A stretch of 64,000 nucleotides of DNA from Burkholderia sp. L27(2015) (GTDB taxonomy: Bacteria > Pseudomonadota > Gammaproteobacteria > Burkholderiales > Burkholderiaceae): positions 455,516-519,515 of the forward strand of contig NZ_LMUX01000017.1 of the NCBI RefSeq assembly GCF_009765705.1, read 5' to 3'. The notes beneath the pieces were generated by a model, which was not told where the DNA came from, did not search any database, and saw only the letters and a list, made by a program, of their open reading frames with translations. This document shows positions 1 to 9,007 of this stretch, piece by piece (position 1 is the first letter of the stretch; each line of letters starts with the position of its first letter). Both the position numbers and the translations under genes were made by a program.

Positions 1-1133
1 ACGATGGACATCCGCCCTTGCAGCACATTGATAAACTGCGGCAGCTCATCCAGCGAGGTCCGGCGCAAGAAACGGCCCAACGACGTTACGCGCCGGTCGC
101 CCTTTTGGGCTTGCTGCACAACGTCGCCGTCTTCGCTCACACTCATGCTGCGAAATTTCCAGACCTCGACGATTTGCCCGTCGAGCCCGTAGCGCTGTTG
201 GCGGAACAGTACCGGCCCCGGAGAACTCAACTTGATCGCAATGGCCACGGCCAACAGCAGTGGACTGATCAACACCAAAATAAGGCTGGCGAGCACCAAA
301 TCTTCCAGGCGCTTGAGTGAACCGTCGATACCGAAGAAAGGCGTCTCGTAGATGCTGATCACGGGCTGCCCCCCGACCTGCACCCAACTGGCGTGCATGA
401 GGTCGAAGATGAATGCGTGCGGCACCACATAGACTGAAACCGTCGTATCGGCCAGTGCGTTCACCAACTCGACGATGCGTTTTTCCGCATGCATCGGCAG
501 CGTGATGTAGACATAGTCGAGCTTGCCGGCGCGAGCGTCGCGCAGCAGCATTTCGGTGTCGCCTATCAAAGACATGTCGCCCAGCGACAACCGGCTTATA
601 TGGCGGTCGTCATACACGCCGGCCACGCGCAAGCCCATCCAGGCAGTCAGGTTCAATCGCTCGGCCAAGCGCTGCGCGGCGGGGCCGGCCCCGACAAATG
701 CCAGAACGCGCACATTGATGCCCCGCAAACTGTCCTTCCTGATGCGGCGGCGCAGGTTCCATCGGACGATGGCCATCACGCTCGGCACCATGCAAGCCCA
801 GACGCCTAAAAGCAAGCGCGAATAAACGGCGGACTCCTTGAACAGGAACGCCATGCCCAAAAGCGCGCCCAACACGCCGCACCAAACCAGCCCGACCCGG
901 ACCAGCTCCATCCACAGTGGCTGCAAACGCCAAGAGCCGTACAGCTTCCCCACCTGAGAAAACAGTGTGAAAAACAACAGCGCCAAGGTGAGCAACAGCA
1001 GGTAATTGCCGTCCAGCGATTGCCTCATGATCCATGCCGCCAACGGCAGGCAGACAACCACGGCAAAGGTGTCGATAAATCGAACTTCGACGGCTAGGCC
1101 GGGCTCGCGGGAGTGAAATCCATCAGTGTCCAT
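1..1133 (-). CDS. Undecaprenyl-phosphate glucose phosphotransferase (partial, runs off left edge)
   Basis: The reading frame is open from an ATG at 1133 to the window edge, about 377 residues. Four hydrophobic segments come first, then a nucleotide-binding-like middle domain (VLAFVGAGPAAQRL), a fifth membrane helix (LVLASLILVLISPLLLAVAI), and the start of the bacterial sugar transferase domain with SSPGPVLFRQQRYG, KFRSM and TSLDELPQFINVLQGRMS. This order is that of the WcaJ/PssY family (polyprenyl glycosylphosphotransferase), inner-membrane enzymes that load the first sugar phosphate onto undecaprenyl phosphate for capsule or exopolysaccharide. Only the last part of the catalytic domain is missing. 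An AG-rich stretch (GAGGGGGGAAGG) precedes the ATG. The rest of a polysaccharide cluster probably lies to the left. The sugar specificity is inferred. Confidence 0.9.
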   Translation of the reverse strand, partial: MDTDGFHSREPGLAVEVRFIDTFAVVVCLPLAAWIMRQSLDGNYLLLLTLALLFFTLFSQVGKLYGSWRLQPLWMELVRVGLVWCGVLGALLGMAFLFKESAVYSRLLLGVWACMVPSVMAIVRWNLRRRIRKDSLRGINVRVLAFVGAGPAAQRLAERLNLTAWMGLRVAGVYDDRHISRLSLGDMSLIGDTEMLLRDARAGKLDYVYITLPMHAEKRIVELVNALADTTVSVYVVPHAFIFDLMHASWVQVGGQPVISIYETPFFGIDGSLKRLEDLVLASLILVLISPLLLAVAIAIKLSSPGPVLFRQQRYGLDGQIVEVWKFRSMSVSEDGDVVQQAQKGDRRVTSLGRFLRRTSLDELPQFINVLQGRMSI

Positions 1134-1576
1134 ACCTTCCCCCCCTCGCCAAACCGGTCAAGAAGCTCCTGTAAAAAGTCGGCGCCATACTCGCTAAATC
1201 CAAGGGTAGTGCGGTCTGCGGTGGAAACGGATTGCGGAGAACCACAACTTTGATCCTTGGTAGATATGCCAGTGTAAGCATCGACGTGCCCGGGCGGATT
1301 ATATCGATTTGCGTGTGGCAAACTTGACCATGCGTCTCAATTTTATAAAATTGATGGCTTAACAACGGTGCTCGAGGATTTTTTTTGATTGACTTGCATT
1401 TTGTCCGACTCGGTGCCGGATATCACGGGTAGCGCAATCCAATAATCGAAATCGGAAAATTTTTCCGACGACCCGATTGCGCATCTTTGGTTTCATTCAT
1501 TTTTTATCGTAATAGTCTTTCCTCCGATATTCGATGCATATCAGCCGTGAGGCGTGCGCGGTGGTGCAGAGCGAGG
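1134..1576. other. Intergenic region, AT-rich, no gene seen
   Basis: This 443-bp stretch separates the polysaccharide gene from the decayed GGDEF-EAL gene. The part around 1340-1550 is clearly AT-rich compared with its surroundings and probably holds the promoter of the leftward polysaccharide gene. Short open frames here carry no recognisable protein features. I could not pick a convincing -35/-10 pair. Confidence 0.5.
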
Positions 1577-2756
1577 TTATCTATTGACTATGGCGTTATT
1601 AATTGATGAGTCAAGTTTCACCTGACGCAGGGGCAATAAACTAGAAAGCCGTAGCATCTGTTCCACGTCATCGGGAGCACTCGGCCGGCTGAAAATTTCA
1701 CCTTGCATTTCGTCACAATGGCACTGATGGAGATAATCGAGCTGCGCCTGCGTTTCAACACCTTTTGCAATTACCTTAAGCTTCAGGCTATGCGCCAGTG
1801 AGATAACCAAGGGTACGATTGCAGCATCGTTGACATCGCTCGTAATATCGCGGACAAACGACTGATCGATCTTCAACACATCGATAGGCAGACGCCTCAG
1901 GTGACTCAAACTGGAGCATCCGGTACCGAAATCGTCGACGGAGAGCCTCACGCCCACATCTTTCAATTGCTGCAAGACCACCACGCTCGATTCGACGCTG
2001 GGTATGACCATGCTGTCGGTCAGCTCAAGCTCAAGAAATTTCGCTTCAAGTTCAGTGTCTGCACCACCCGGTTCACTAGATTCTTTTCATTGAACTGGCG
2101 TGCCGTTAAATTAACGGACACGCTTATCTCCGGCAAGATTGCCCGTTGCCAAGTTTTGATCTGTGCACAAGCAGTGCGAAGAACCCACTCGCCGATGGGA
2201 ACAATAAGTCCGGTTTCCTCCGCAAAGGGAATAAATTCGTTGGGCGAGATAACCGATCCTTCGTGTCTCCAACGAATCAAAGCTTCCACACCGACAATCT
2301 GGCCGGTGTACAAATCGACCTTCGATTGATAATGCAGAAAGAATTCACCGCAATTTAATGCGTTGCGCAATCGCGATTCCCTCGCGACGCGACGGCTGAT
2401 TTGTCATTCGAATGGTCTATCACCAAGACGAACTCGTCGCCCCCCAGTCGCGCCACCGTATCGCCTTCGCGCACGCATGATTTAAGGCGTTGCGAAATCG
2501 CTTGCAGCAGCCGCTGACGATTTGCCAGACCGGTCAACACGTCATAGTTGGCGTGGTATTCCAACAAAGCCTCGTAATGCTTGCGCTCCGTGATGTCGAC
2601 CGCAGCACTTGCGGGACACCGACGCCACGGGCTAGAAGGTATCGCATTGTCTTCGGGCGACTTTACCGTGCGTCCCAATCCGGAGAAAATAGCAACACCC
2701 GGCACCAATTTTTGCGACATGGTACCGTGAGACTGCATCGGCTCGGCCTTCGCCAA
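1577..2756 (-). pseudogene. Decayed GGDEF-EAL cyclic-di-GMP protein
   Basis: Three successive frames together spell a degraded diguanylate cyclase/phosphodiesterase. The upstream piece (2355-2756) has VDITERKHYE, YDVLTGLANR and then VARLGGDEFVLVI, but the usual segment between the DxLTGLxNR helix and the GGDEF loop (roughly 35-40 residues) is missing, as is the end of the GGDEF domain. The middle piece (2020-2370) begins the EAL domain with [11 protein letters not shown] and [10 protein letters not shown]. Near 2045-2058 the frame shifts, because the alternative frame there reads [12 protein letters not shown] and continues into 1577-2011, which holds DDFGTGCSSL, LKIDQSFV and the AKGVET motif. 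At least one deletion and two frame breaks make a working enzyme unlikely. The N-terminal sensor part is not recognisable. Confidence 0.85.
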
Positions 2757-2769
2757 GGAATCTAACTCT

Positions 2770-3876
2770 GTGAATACGCTCGCAAGCTCCCCCAGTCACC
2801 GTAACACCGCTGCGGCACTCGTTGTCCCGAACCGGTTCAGCACGCATGGCCGGCCGACGGACCAACAAATGCTGGCATGGCGCGACCGGGTCGGCCATGT
2901 CGTCGATGTACTGCCTTCGAAGGCGCAAGTTGCGGGTGGGTTCAGCGGGTCCATCGATCGCTATACGGTGGGGAGTTTCGTCTTCACCGAAGCCCATACC
3001 GACTCGATGGTGCTTGAGCGGTCGGTCGCGAGAGTCTCCATGGACACGAGACGCGATTACGTCTTCCACGTCCCGGTGCTGGGGCAGATAGGACATGTGA
3101 CAGGCGTGCACAAAAAACGCAGCGCTGCCGATGCGGTCCAGGGGATAGCCGCGTTCGACCTGAATCAGCCGTTTGCAGTCGATCGTCCTGCCTGTCAGTT
3201 GCTTAGCCTTTTCGTACCAAAATCGTTGGTTGAGTCGGATTTCCCGGATGCCGAAGGCATACACGGCCGTATCATCGAGCGCAACTCGCCGCTGACCCGC
3301 CTCGCCTTCGATCACATGGCCTCGCTCAGCCGCGACTTGCCGGCAATGCACTCGCACGACGCGACCAACGCATTGCACGTGGCGGCTCAGTTACTGGTTG
3401 CGACCTTCCAAAGACAGGTGCGCGTGAACGGCGAAGCGCGTGCGGCCATCCAAAGCGCCATCCTCGGGAAAATACGTCGATTCGTCGACGCCAATTTGCA
3501 TCACAGCGCGCTTTCCCCTTCTAGCGTGGTGGACGCGCTGGGATTGAAGCGCGCTACGGTATATCGCTGGTTCGATCATGAGGGTGGACTGGGCGCTTAC
3601 ATCCGCAATCGTCGATTGCGGGAAGCCGCCGATGAACTGGTTCGGTTCCCGCAGCGGGCGATCACGGAAATCGCGTATGGACTAGGGTTCAAAAGTGCGT
3701 CGGATTTCACGCGCGCCTTCCGGCGCGCCTATGGCCTGAGTCCGCGGGACGCCCGTGTTCAAGCGTCCGAATTGCAGCGCTCCCGGCACTTGCCTACACC
3801 CCATGTCGCCAGCGAAACATCGCGAATCATTCAGATGCGCAGACCGCAGGAAATCGGCGCAATGCGAACAGGCTGA
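2770..3876 (+). CDS. AraC family transcriptional regulator
   Basis: A 368-residue protein starting at GTG. The N-terminal two thirds resemble the AraC_binding_2 type of sensor domain (VGSFVFTEAHTDSM, FHVPVLGQ). The C-terminal 100 or so residues form the double helix-turn-helix: SSVVDALGLKRATVYRWF followed by ITEIAYGLGFKSASDFTRAF and the closing YGLSPRDAR. This layout is common in Burkholderia regulators of aromatic and alkane catabolic genes. Its 5' end abuts the decayed GGDEF-EAL gene on the opposite strand, so an original divergent target may be lost. The short tail after residue 345 is not conserved-looking. The inducer is unknown. Confidence 0.9.
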   Translation: MNTLASSPSHRNTAAALVVPNRFSTHGRPTDQQMLAWRDRVGHVVDVLPSKAQVAGGFSGSIDRYTVGSFVFTEAHTDSMVLERSVARVSMDTRRDYVFHVPVLGQIGHVTGVHKKRSAADAVQGIAAFDLNQPFAVDRPACQLLSLFVPKSLVESDFPDAEGIHGRIIERNSPLTRLAFDHMASLSRDLPAMHSHDATNALHVAAQLLVATFQRQVRVNGEARAAIQSAILGKIRRFVDANLHHSALSPSSVVDALGLKRATVYRWFDHEGGLGAYIRNRRLREAADELVRFPQRAITEIAYGLGFKSASDFTRAFRRAYGLSPRDARVQASELQRSRHLPTPHVASETSRIIQMRRPQEIGAMRTG

Positions 3877-3986
3877 TAGTTAGCGCCTGATGCAGCGTCG
3901 TGATCATAGCTCGCCACGGCTGGAAAACGCGGTTCAAATGCGGTTCAAGCGCGGTTCCCATGAGGTTGCCGCGAGCCAGCGAGCCA

Positions 3987-4457
3987 TCATCCCTTCCCGC
4001 GCACGGAATCGATGAGATTGTTGCGCAGCCTGGCGACCGCTTTCTGCATTCTAGGAAACTCATCGGCCGCCAGGCCGCAAGCTTCCGTCAGATCCATGCT
4101 TAAACCCTTCTCCCGCAGACGCCGCCCGGTGTCCGTCAGGCTGACCAGCACCTGACGCTCATCCTCAGGGTCCCTCTGTCTGCGCAGATAACCAATCGCT
4201 TCCAGTTTCTTGAGGATAGGCGTGAGCGTATTGGATTCGAGAAACAGCTTCTCGCCCAGCCCGCTCACGGTCTGGTTGTCTTCCTCCCATAGCGCAATGA
4301 TCGCGATGTATTGCGTATACGTGAGCCCGAGCTCGTCGAGGATCGGCTTGTAGGCCTTGCCGAAGGCAAGGTTGGCCGAGTAGACCGCAAAGCACAGGAA
4401 GTCGGCAAGCTTCAGCTCTGGCGGGTCTGCCGGTTTGGTTGGTTTGGTCGGTTTCAT
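3987..4457 (-). CDS. OhrR-like MarR family regulator (organic peroxide sensor type)
   Basis: A 156-residue winged-helix protein. The ATG at 4457 is chosen because AGGGG lies about six bases upstream and the protein then begins like MarR proteins; a longer frame to 4631 would run across the promoter region. The segment LADFLCFAVYSANLAFGKAY followed by LGLTYTQYIAIIALWEED is characteristic of OhrR, and the cysteine falls at residue 22, the position of the peroxide-reactive cysteine in Xanthomonas OhrR as I recall. The recognition helix region is LGEKLFLESNTLTPILKKLE and the wing is RQRDPEDERQV. It probably represses itself and the divergent exported-protein gene through the operators at 4537-4605. 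No ohr peroxidase gene is adjacent. Confidence 0.85.
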   Translation of the reverse strand: MKPTKPTKPADPPELKLADFLCFAVYSANLAFGKAYKPILDELGLTYTQYIAIIALWEEDNQTVSGLGEKLFLESNTLTPILKKLEAIGYLRRQRDPEDERQVLVSLTDTGRRLREKGLSMDLTEACGLAADEFPRMQKAVARLRNNLIDSVRGKG

Positions 4458-4536
4458 TTGCGCCCCTGTCAGGATAAGACTCCGGATGCGACCCAGGCAA
4501 AGACCCGCGTCTCGTGCCCCGATTATACATCGGATG

Positions 4537-4605
4537 CGATTTAATCGGTAGGGATTGACATTACGAAATCTTGGCGTATTATTCATCTCATCCGATTGAA
4601 TCGGA
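4537..4605. promoter_or_regulatory. Two MarR/OhrR operator sites
   Basis: Two copies of the same odd palindrome, CGATT-N-AATCG, lie between the divergent regulator and exported-protein genes: 4537-4547 (centre T) and, within the longer perfect TCCGATT-G-AATCGGA, at 4591-4605. The first sits just before the -35 box and the second just after the -10 box of the rightward promoter, so a bound repressor would block polymerase. Site identity is read directly; assignment to the neighbouring regulator is inferred from position. Confidence 0.75.
4555..4582 (+). promoter_or_regulatory. Sigma-70 type promoter for the exported-protein gene
   Basis: A consensus TTGACA (4555-4560) is followed after 16 bases by TATTAT (4577-4582). 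It points to the gene at 4667 and is bracketed by two identical operator palindromes, which fits negative control by the OhrR-like protein. Confidence 0.75.
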
Positions 4606-4666
4606 TCCGCTTTAAGAAAGATCGATAGCACGATTTGTGACTTTTTAAATTATTGGAGGTTTCACC

Positions 4667-4936
4667 ATGAACAAGCATCTCATCGCCGCAGTGATCATCG
4701 CAGCCAGCGCCGTAGCCGCCGCTTCCGCCACTCCCGCTTTTGCCAGCAGCCGTTACGACAGCGCATCTCGCTACACCCCCGTTGCTGCCGTATCCGCGTC
4801 GCAACATGGCCAAAGTACTGAGGCCGCGCGTACGGAGAACACAAACGCGGGCACGCAGTCGGTTAGCAGCGTGGCGCAAACCCCGTCCTACGTTCTGGCA
4901 TCCAATGACAACGATGCGCTGTACTCACATCACTAA
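4667..4936 (+). CDS. Small exported protein of unknown function
   Basis: An 89-residue protein with a clear Sec signal peptide: a charged start (MNKHL), a hydrophobic alanine-rich core and an ATPAFA cleavage site near residue 26. The mature part of about 63 residues is polar and rich in Ser, Thr, Ala and Asn with no cysteine and no recognised domain, resembling the many short periplasmic proteins of Burkholderia. GGAGG stands at good distance before the ATG. The strong promoter flanked by two operators suggests tight control by the divergent OhrR-like regulator, so a role in oxidant stress is possible but not shown. Confidence 0.75.
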   Translation: MNKHLIAAVIIAASAVAAASATPAFASSRYDSASRYTPVAAVSASQHGQSTEAARTENTNAGTQSVSSVAQTPSYVLASNDNDALYSHH

Positions 4937-5347
4937 GCCGGACCTGTCACGCAGTTGGCCTCCCGGTTTTTATCGGGCAGGCCACTGTGGCACGGGGTGC
5001 CGTTTATCGGCCAAGTAAGATATGGTATCCGAAGTATATTGATCGACTACCCGGCGCAAATTTCTTGCTACCTCAGCTACCGGGTCACTGTGAGAGCGCG
5101 GGTCGATTGCGCAAGCTGCCGGGAACTTGTGGCCGCGAGCGTTTTCTGTCACGGGTTCGTTGCGCATTGGGCATTGATCGATCGCTTTGTTGATCGCGGC
5201 GCGGGTTTCCGCCGCGGAGAAAACGCCTTATCGTGAGGGGTGCTGGTGCCACAGCGGGTGCAACGGTGGGTGCCACCGCGAGTGCCGGCCGCGGCGGCCA
5301 CATTAGGCATCGCACCGCAACACCGCTATGACCTCACGGAACCGATC
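4937..5347. other. Intergenic region with a stem-loop at 4957-4983
   Basis: This 411-bp stretch has no gene I can support. Just after the exported-protein gene, GGCCT (4957-4961) pairs with AGGCC (4979-4983), with further CCG/CGG pairing inside, around a T-rich loop. It could end transcription, but no T tract follows. The rest is GC-rich and structured near 5195-5215 and 5270-5300. Confidence 0.4.
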
Positions 5348-6124
5348 ATGACTCTCACTGCAAGACAGCAGGCCATCAAGGACGACTTTATCCGGATCAG
5401 GAACAGCTGGGCTGCGCAATGGGAGAGCATTCTGCGGATGGACTGCGAGTTTCTGAATGCGTACCTGCGCCTGTCAGCCGTGCCCCTGAAACACAATCAC
5501 CTGGCCGACAAGGTCAAGGAATTCATCTACATCGCGGTCAATGCGTCCTCTACCCACCTTTTCGCGCCCGGTATCCAAATGCATCTGAAGGCGGCGATCG
5601 AGTTTGGCGCTAGCCGAGAGGAATTGATGGAAGTTCTGGAACTGACCAGCACGGTGGGCATCCATGCATCGAATGTTGGTGTGCCTATCCTGCTCGAGGT
5701 TCTGAACGAAGAGGGGCTCGTCTCAACTTCGGCCGCGTCAGGTGAACGACATGAAGCGCTCAAACAGCGTTTCATCGAGGATCAAGGCTATTGGGACCCG
5801 TCGTGGGACGCCCTGCTGAGCGTCGACCCGGATTTTTTCGAGGCATACGCCAATTTTTCGGCTATTCCCTGGAACGCGGCCTATCTCGAGCCGAAGGTCA
5901 AGGAACTCGTGCTTTGTGCACTTGATGCTGCGGCCACCCATCTGTACAAGCCCGGCATAAAGACGCACATGCGTAATGCCATTCGTCATGGCGCGACGCA
6001 AGACGAAATCATGGAAGTGCTCGAGATCGTCAGTGTCATCGGGATTCACGGCGCGCTGATCGGCGTCCCCATGCTTGAGGAGAATTTCAGTGCACCGGCG
6101 CCTACGCCTACGCCGCGACCATAA
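5348..6124 (+). CDS. Carboxymuconolactone decarboxylase family protein, two tandem domains
   Basis: A 258-residue protein made of two similar halves. Each carries the CMD signature: KEFIYIAVNASSTHLF with AIEFGASREELMEVLEL in the first, and KELVLCALDAAATHLY with AIRHGATQDEIMEVLEI in the second. AhpD-type peroxidase cysteines (CxxC) are absent, since the equivalent positions read ASSTH and AAATH, so this is nearer to the decarboxylase branch. The ATG at 5348 begins the conserved part; upstream codons in the same frame are low-complexity. Its 3' end overlaps the convergent LysR gene by 17 bases. The substrate is unknown. Confidence 0.85.
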   Translation: MTLTARQQAIKDDFIRIRNSWAAQWESILRMDCEFLNAYLRLSAVPLKHNHLADKVKEFIYIAVNASSTHLFAPGIQMHLKAAIEFGASREELMEVLELTSTVGIHASNVGVPILLEVLNEEGLVSTSAASGERHEALKQRFIEDQGYWDPSWDALLSVDPDFFEAYANFSAIPWNAAYLEPKVKELVLCALDAAATHLYKPGIKTHMRNAIRHGATQDEIMEVLEIVSVIGIHGALIGVPMLEENFSAPAPTPTPRP

Positions 6125-6995
6125 GCGGTCCGGCCTCAGACCGGGCAATATCGACGAACGCCTGCATTGCGCTCGAAACGTAGGCATCGTGTCGTCGAAT
6201 GAACAGCGTCTCGACTCGCCCTTTATCTGCAGCGAGCGCGTGGATCGTAACGAGATCCTGTTCCGCAGCACTCGATACGACGCCGCGTGGCAGTAGCGTG
6301 ACGCCGATACCGGCAGACACGCACGCGATGATCGCGTCCAGCGAGCCAAATTCGAGCGGCACTGCAGTGAGTATCCCCATGTCGGCGAGCAGGGCCTCGA
6401 GCCGCTGTCGATATGAGCAACCGAATTGGAAGACTATCGTCTTGAGATCCTGGACCGATTTAAGCTGCTCCAACGAGCGCAGGGTGCGCGGTGTCACCAG
6501 AACCAGCTCTTCCTGGAAAACCGTCTCGGTGTGGAGCGCCGGATGATCCAGCGGCCCGGCTACGAACGCCCCGTCGAGTCGACACTCGGCCACATCCGCT
6601 GTCAGGCTGGAACTCGTGCCGGTGATCAGCGATAAGCGAACCTGAGGGTAGGTTCGCGCAAAATTACTTAGTATCGGAGAAAGGCGCAGCGCCACAGTGG
6701 TCTCGAGCGTTCCCAATGCGAGAGCGCCGCCAGGCAGACCATCGTCGAGCGCTGCGACCCTGGCATCCGCGACCAGTTTTGCGATGCGCGCCGCGTACGG
6801 CAGCATCCGTTGCCCCGCCGGGGTCAGACTTACACCGCGTACGTGCCGCTGAAAAAGCGCGACCCCGACTTCTCTTTCCAAAGACCGGATTCGTGCTGTC
6901 ACGTTCGACTGGACAGTATGCAGCTCGGTAGCTGCCCGATTCATACTTCCATGACGGGCAACAGCTTCGAATACCTTGAGGTCTGCAACGTCCAT
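6108..6995 (-). CDS. LysR family transcriptional regulator
   Basis: About 295 residues with the N-terminal LysR helix-turn-helix (FEAVARHGSMNRAATELHTVQ, followed by ITPAGQ-like SLTPAGQRML) and a substrate-binding domain ending with the typical AGIGVTLLPRGVV. The ATG at 6995 is preferred over an in-frame GTG at 7004, because AGAGG stands eight bases before the ATG. The gene converges with and overlaps the CMD gene. The next gene upstream, the lactate-type permease, is on the same strand and ends 203 bases away, so there is no divergent partner and the target is not evident. Confidence 0.9.
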   Translation of the reverse strand: MDVADLKVFEAVARHGSMNRAATELHTVQSNVTARIRSLEREVGVALFQRHVRGVSLTPAGQRMLPYAARIAKLVADARVAALDDGLPGGALALGTLETTVALRLSPILSNFARTYPQVRLSLITGTSSSLTADVAECRLDGAFVAGPLDHPALHTETVFQEELVLVTPRTLRSLEQLKSVQDLKTIVFQFGCSYRQRLEALLADMGILTAVPLEFGSLDAIIACVSAGIGVTLLPRGVVSSAAEQDLVTIHALAADKGRVETLFIRRHDAYVSSAMQAFVDIARSEAGPLMVAA

Positions 6996-7197
6996 GCTTT
7001 GCACCTCTATGAAATGACTGCCAGCTTCACTATGCCTGCGCGAGGCGCGAAACGGTAATAAGCGGCTCCTACCATGACGTTTCTATCCATCACAGCGCTA
7101 ACCATTTATCGTACACCAAAGAGAAAGTGCACACTAGCCGGAAGCAGTTCTCACTACGCAACGGGAAGCTGGCCCATCAACTCTTTGCCGCAAGCGC

Positions 7198-8910
7198 CTA
7201 TTTCACCACCATTCCCGTCAACCAGTAGGCCTGGCTGAGCGTAATTATGCCGGCGATCACAGCCAGTCCAATGCTGTGCTTCAGCGTGAAGCGGAACAGA
7301 TCCGATTCTCTTCCGATCAGTCCGGTCGCCGCGCATGCGACGGCAATCGACTGCGGCGAGATCATCTTCCCGGCCACACCGCCCGTGGAGTTAGCCGCGA
7401 CGAGCAGAATATCCGACACCCCGATCTGATGGGCCGTGGTTGCCTGCAATGCGGCGAACAGCGCGTTCGACGAGGTGTCCGAGCCGGTCAGGAATACACC
7501 GAGCCAGCCGAGCAGCGGCGCAAACAGCGGATACAACGAGCCGGTTTTCGCCAGCAGCAGCGCCATCGTTACCGACATGCCCGAGTAGTTCTCGACAAAC
7601 GCGAACGCGAGGACGAGGCCGATCGACAGGATCGGGCGGCGCAGTTCCCTCAGCGTTTCGGCGAACGTGTCGAGCGCGGCTTTCGCGGGCATGCGCAGGA
7701 ACACGATCGCGATGATCGCCGCGAGGAAGATGCCGGTGCCGGTCGCGCCGATCAGATCGAGCTTGAACACGACATCAAGCGGCGTGGGCGTCGCGACAAC
7801 CGGCGCGCCACGGATGATCAGCCGGTCGATGAACGGCATGTGGAAAGACAGTGTCGTCGCCGCGAGCATTCCTTTCGCGCCGAACAATGCCTTGAAGCCA
7901 CCGAGGCCCCACACCGTAATCGTCGCGGTGAGGAAAAGGAACGGCGACCAGGCCTTCACGATTCGACTCATCGGATAGGGGCTCGCCGTTGCTGCGCCGC
8001 CGAACCCACCCCCCATGCCGCCACCGAGAGCACCACCAGCAGAGAACGCTGCTGTGCCACCGCCGACGACAGCCACGGCGGGCGCGTAGGCTTTCTTCGG
8101 CTGCCACATCTTCAGGAACAACCCGAGCGAAACAAGACTCACGATAGACGATGCAACATCGGGAAGCTCAGGTCCGAGAAAGTTCGAGCTCAAATATTGC
8201 GTCAGTGCGAAGCTGCCTCCTGCGACCATCGCGGCCGGCCACGTCTCACGCAACCCTCGCTTGCCGTCCATGACGAACACGAGCCAGAACGGCAGGAACA
8301 CGGACATGAGCGGCAACTGTCTGCCCGCCATGGCACCAATCGAGAATGGGGAGAGACCCGACACCTGGCCCGCGACGATCACGGGAATCCCGAGCGCACC
8401 GAATGCCACCGGCGCCGTGTCCGCGATCAGGCACAAGCCTGCTGCATAAAGCGGATTGAAGCCGAGCCCGACCAGCAACGCGGCAGTGATCGCGACGGGC
8501 GCGCCGAAGCCGGCCGCGCCTTCGAGGAATGCACCGAACGAGAAGCCGATCAGCAGCATCTGCAGGCGGCGATCGTCGGTCAGGCTGGTGATCGAACTGC
8601 GGATAATGTCGAACTGCCCCGAGCGCACCGCGACCTTGTAGACGAATACGGTCGCGATGATAATCCACGCGATCGGCCACATGCCATAGAGAAAACCGTA
8701 AGACGCCGATACCAACGCCATGCTCAGCGGCATATGAAATAGGGTTACCGCAACCAACAGCGACAGCGCGAGCGTCAATGCCGCTGCGACGTGCCCTTTG
8801 ACCCTGAGCATCGCCAGACAGATGAAGAACAGAATAATCGGTGCGCTTGCCGCAAGCGCGGAAAAGCCAATGCTATCGAATGGCAGATAATTTTGATGCC
8901 ACGCTTCCAT
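7198..8910 (-). CDS. L-lactate permease family transporter (LctP/LldP)
   Basis: A protein of about 570 residues with twelve or more membrane segments. It carries the LctP signature around [20 protein letters not shown] and a second re-entrant-like copy near [20 protein letters not shown]. LctP carriers import lactate or glycolate with protons. A glycine-rich cytoplasmic linker lies in the middle ([14 protein letters not shown]). AAGGAG stands nine bases before the ATG at 8910; a GTG two codons earlier would be too close. It lies 97 bases downstream of the GarD/UxaA-type dehydratase gene and is probably co-transcribed, so its natural substrate may be a sugar acid or other hydroxy acid. Confidence 0.85.
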   Translation of the reverse strand: MEAWHQNYLPFDSIGFSALAASAPIILFFICLAMLRVKGHVAAALTLALSLLVAVTLFHMPLSMALVSASYGFLYGMWPIAWIIIATVFVYKVAVRSGQFDIIRSSITSLTDDRRLQMLLIGFSFGAFLEGAAGFGAPVAITAALLVGLGFNPLYAAGLCLIADTAPVAFGALGIPVIVAGQVSGLSPFSIGAMAGRQLPLMSVFLPFWLVFVMDGKRGLRETWPAAMVAGGSFALTQYLSSNFLGPELPDVASSIVSLVSLGLFLKMWQPKKAYAPAVAVVGGGTAAFSAGGALGGGMGGGFGGAATASPYPMSRIVKAWSPFLFLTATITVWGLGGFKALFGAKGMLAATTLSFHMPFIDRLIIRGAPVVATPTPLDVVFKLDLIGATGTGIFLAAIIAIVFLRMPAKAALDTFAETLRELRRPILSIGLVLAFAFVENYSGMSVTMALLLAKTGSLYPLFAPLLGWLGVFLTGSDTSSNALFAALQATTAHQIGVSDILLVAANSTGGVAGKMISPQSIAVACAATGLIGRESDLFRFTLKHSIGLAVIAGIITLSQAYWLTGMVVK

Positions 8911-8939
8911 GTCCACAATCTCCTTACTTTAGTTATTCA

Positions 8940-8983
8940 GACGTGGCGCGCGGGTGGTCATGCCCCCTCGCGTGCGCCACGTC
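8940..8983. repeat. Inverted repeat between dehydratase and permease genes
   Basis: GACGTGGCGC at 8940-8949 is perfectly complementary to GCGCCACGTC at 8974-8983, with a 24-base loop. It lies in the spacer of the putative operon and has no following T run, so it looks more like an mRNA stability or attenuation hairpin than a simple terminator. Confidence 0.6.
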
Positions 8984-9007
8984 TGCCGTGCGCGTTTGAT
9001 CCATACC

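Noticed and set aside
2632-3378. 248-codon minus-strand frame opposite the AraC gene
   Set aside because: The plus-strand frame has a complete AraC domain; this one has no family features.
7276-8742. 488-codon open frame on the + strand
   Set aside because: It is the antisense shadow of the lactate-type permease; the product is an Arg/Glu-rich low-complexity chain without domains.
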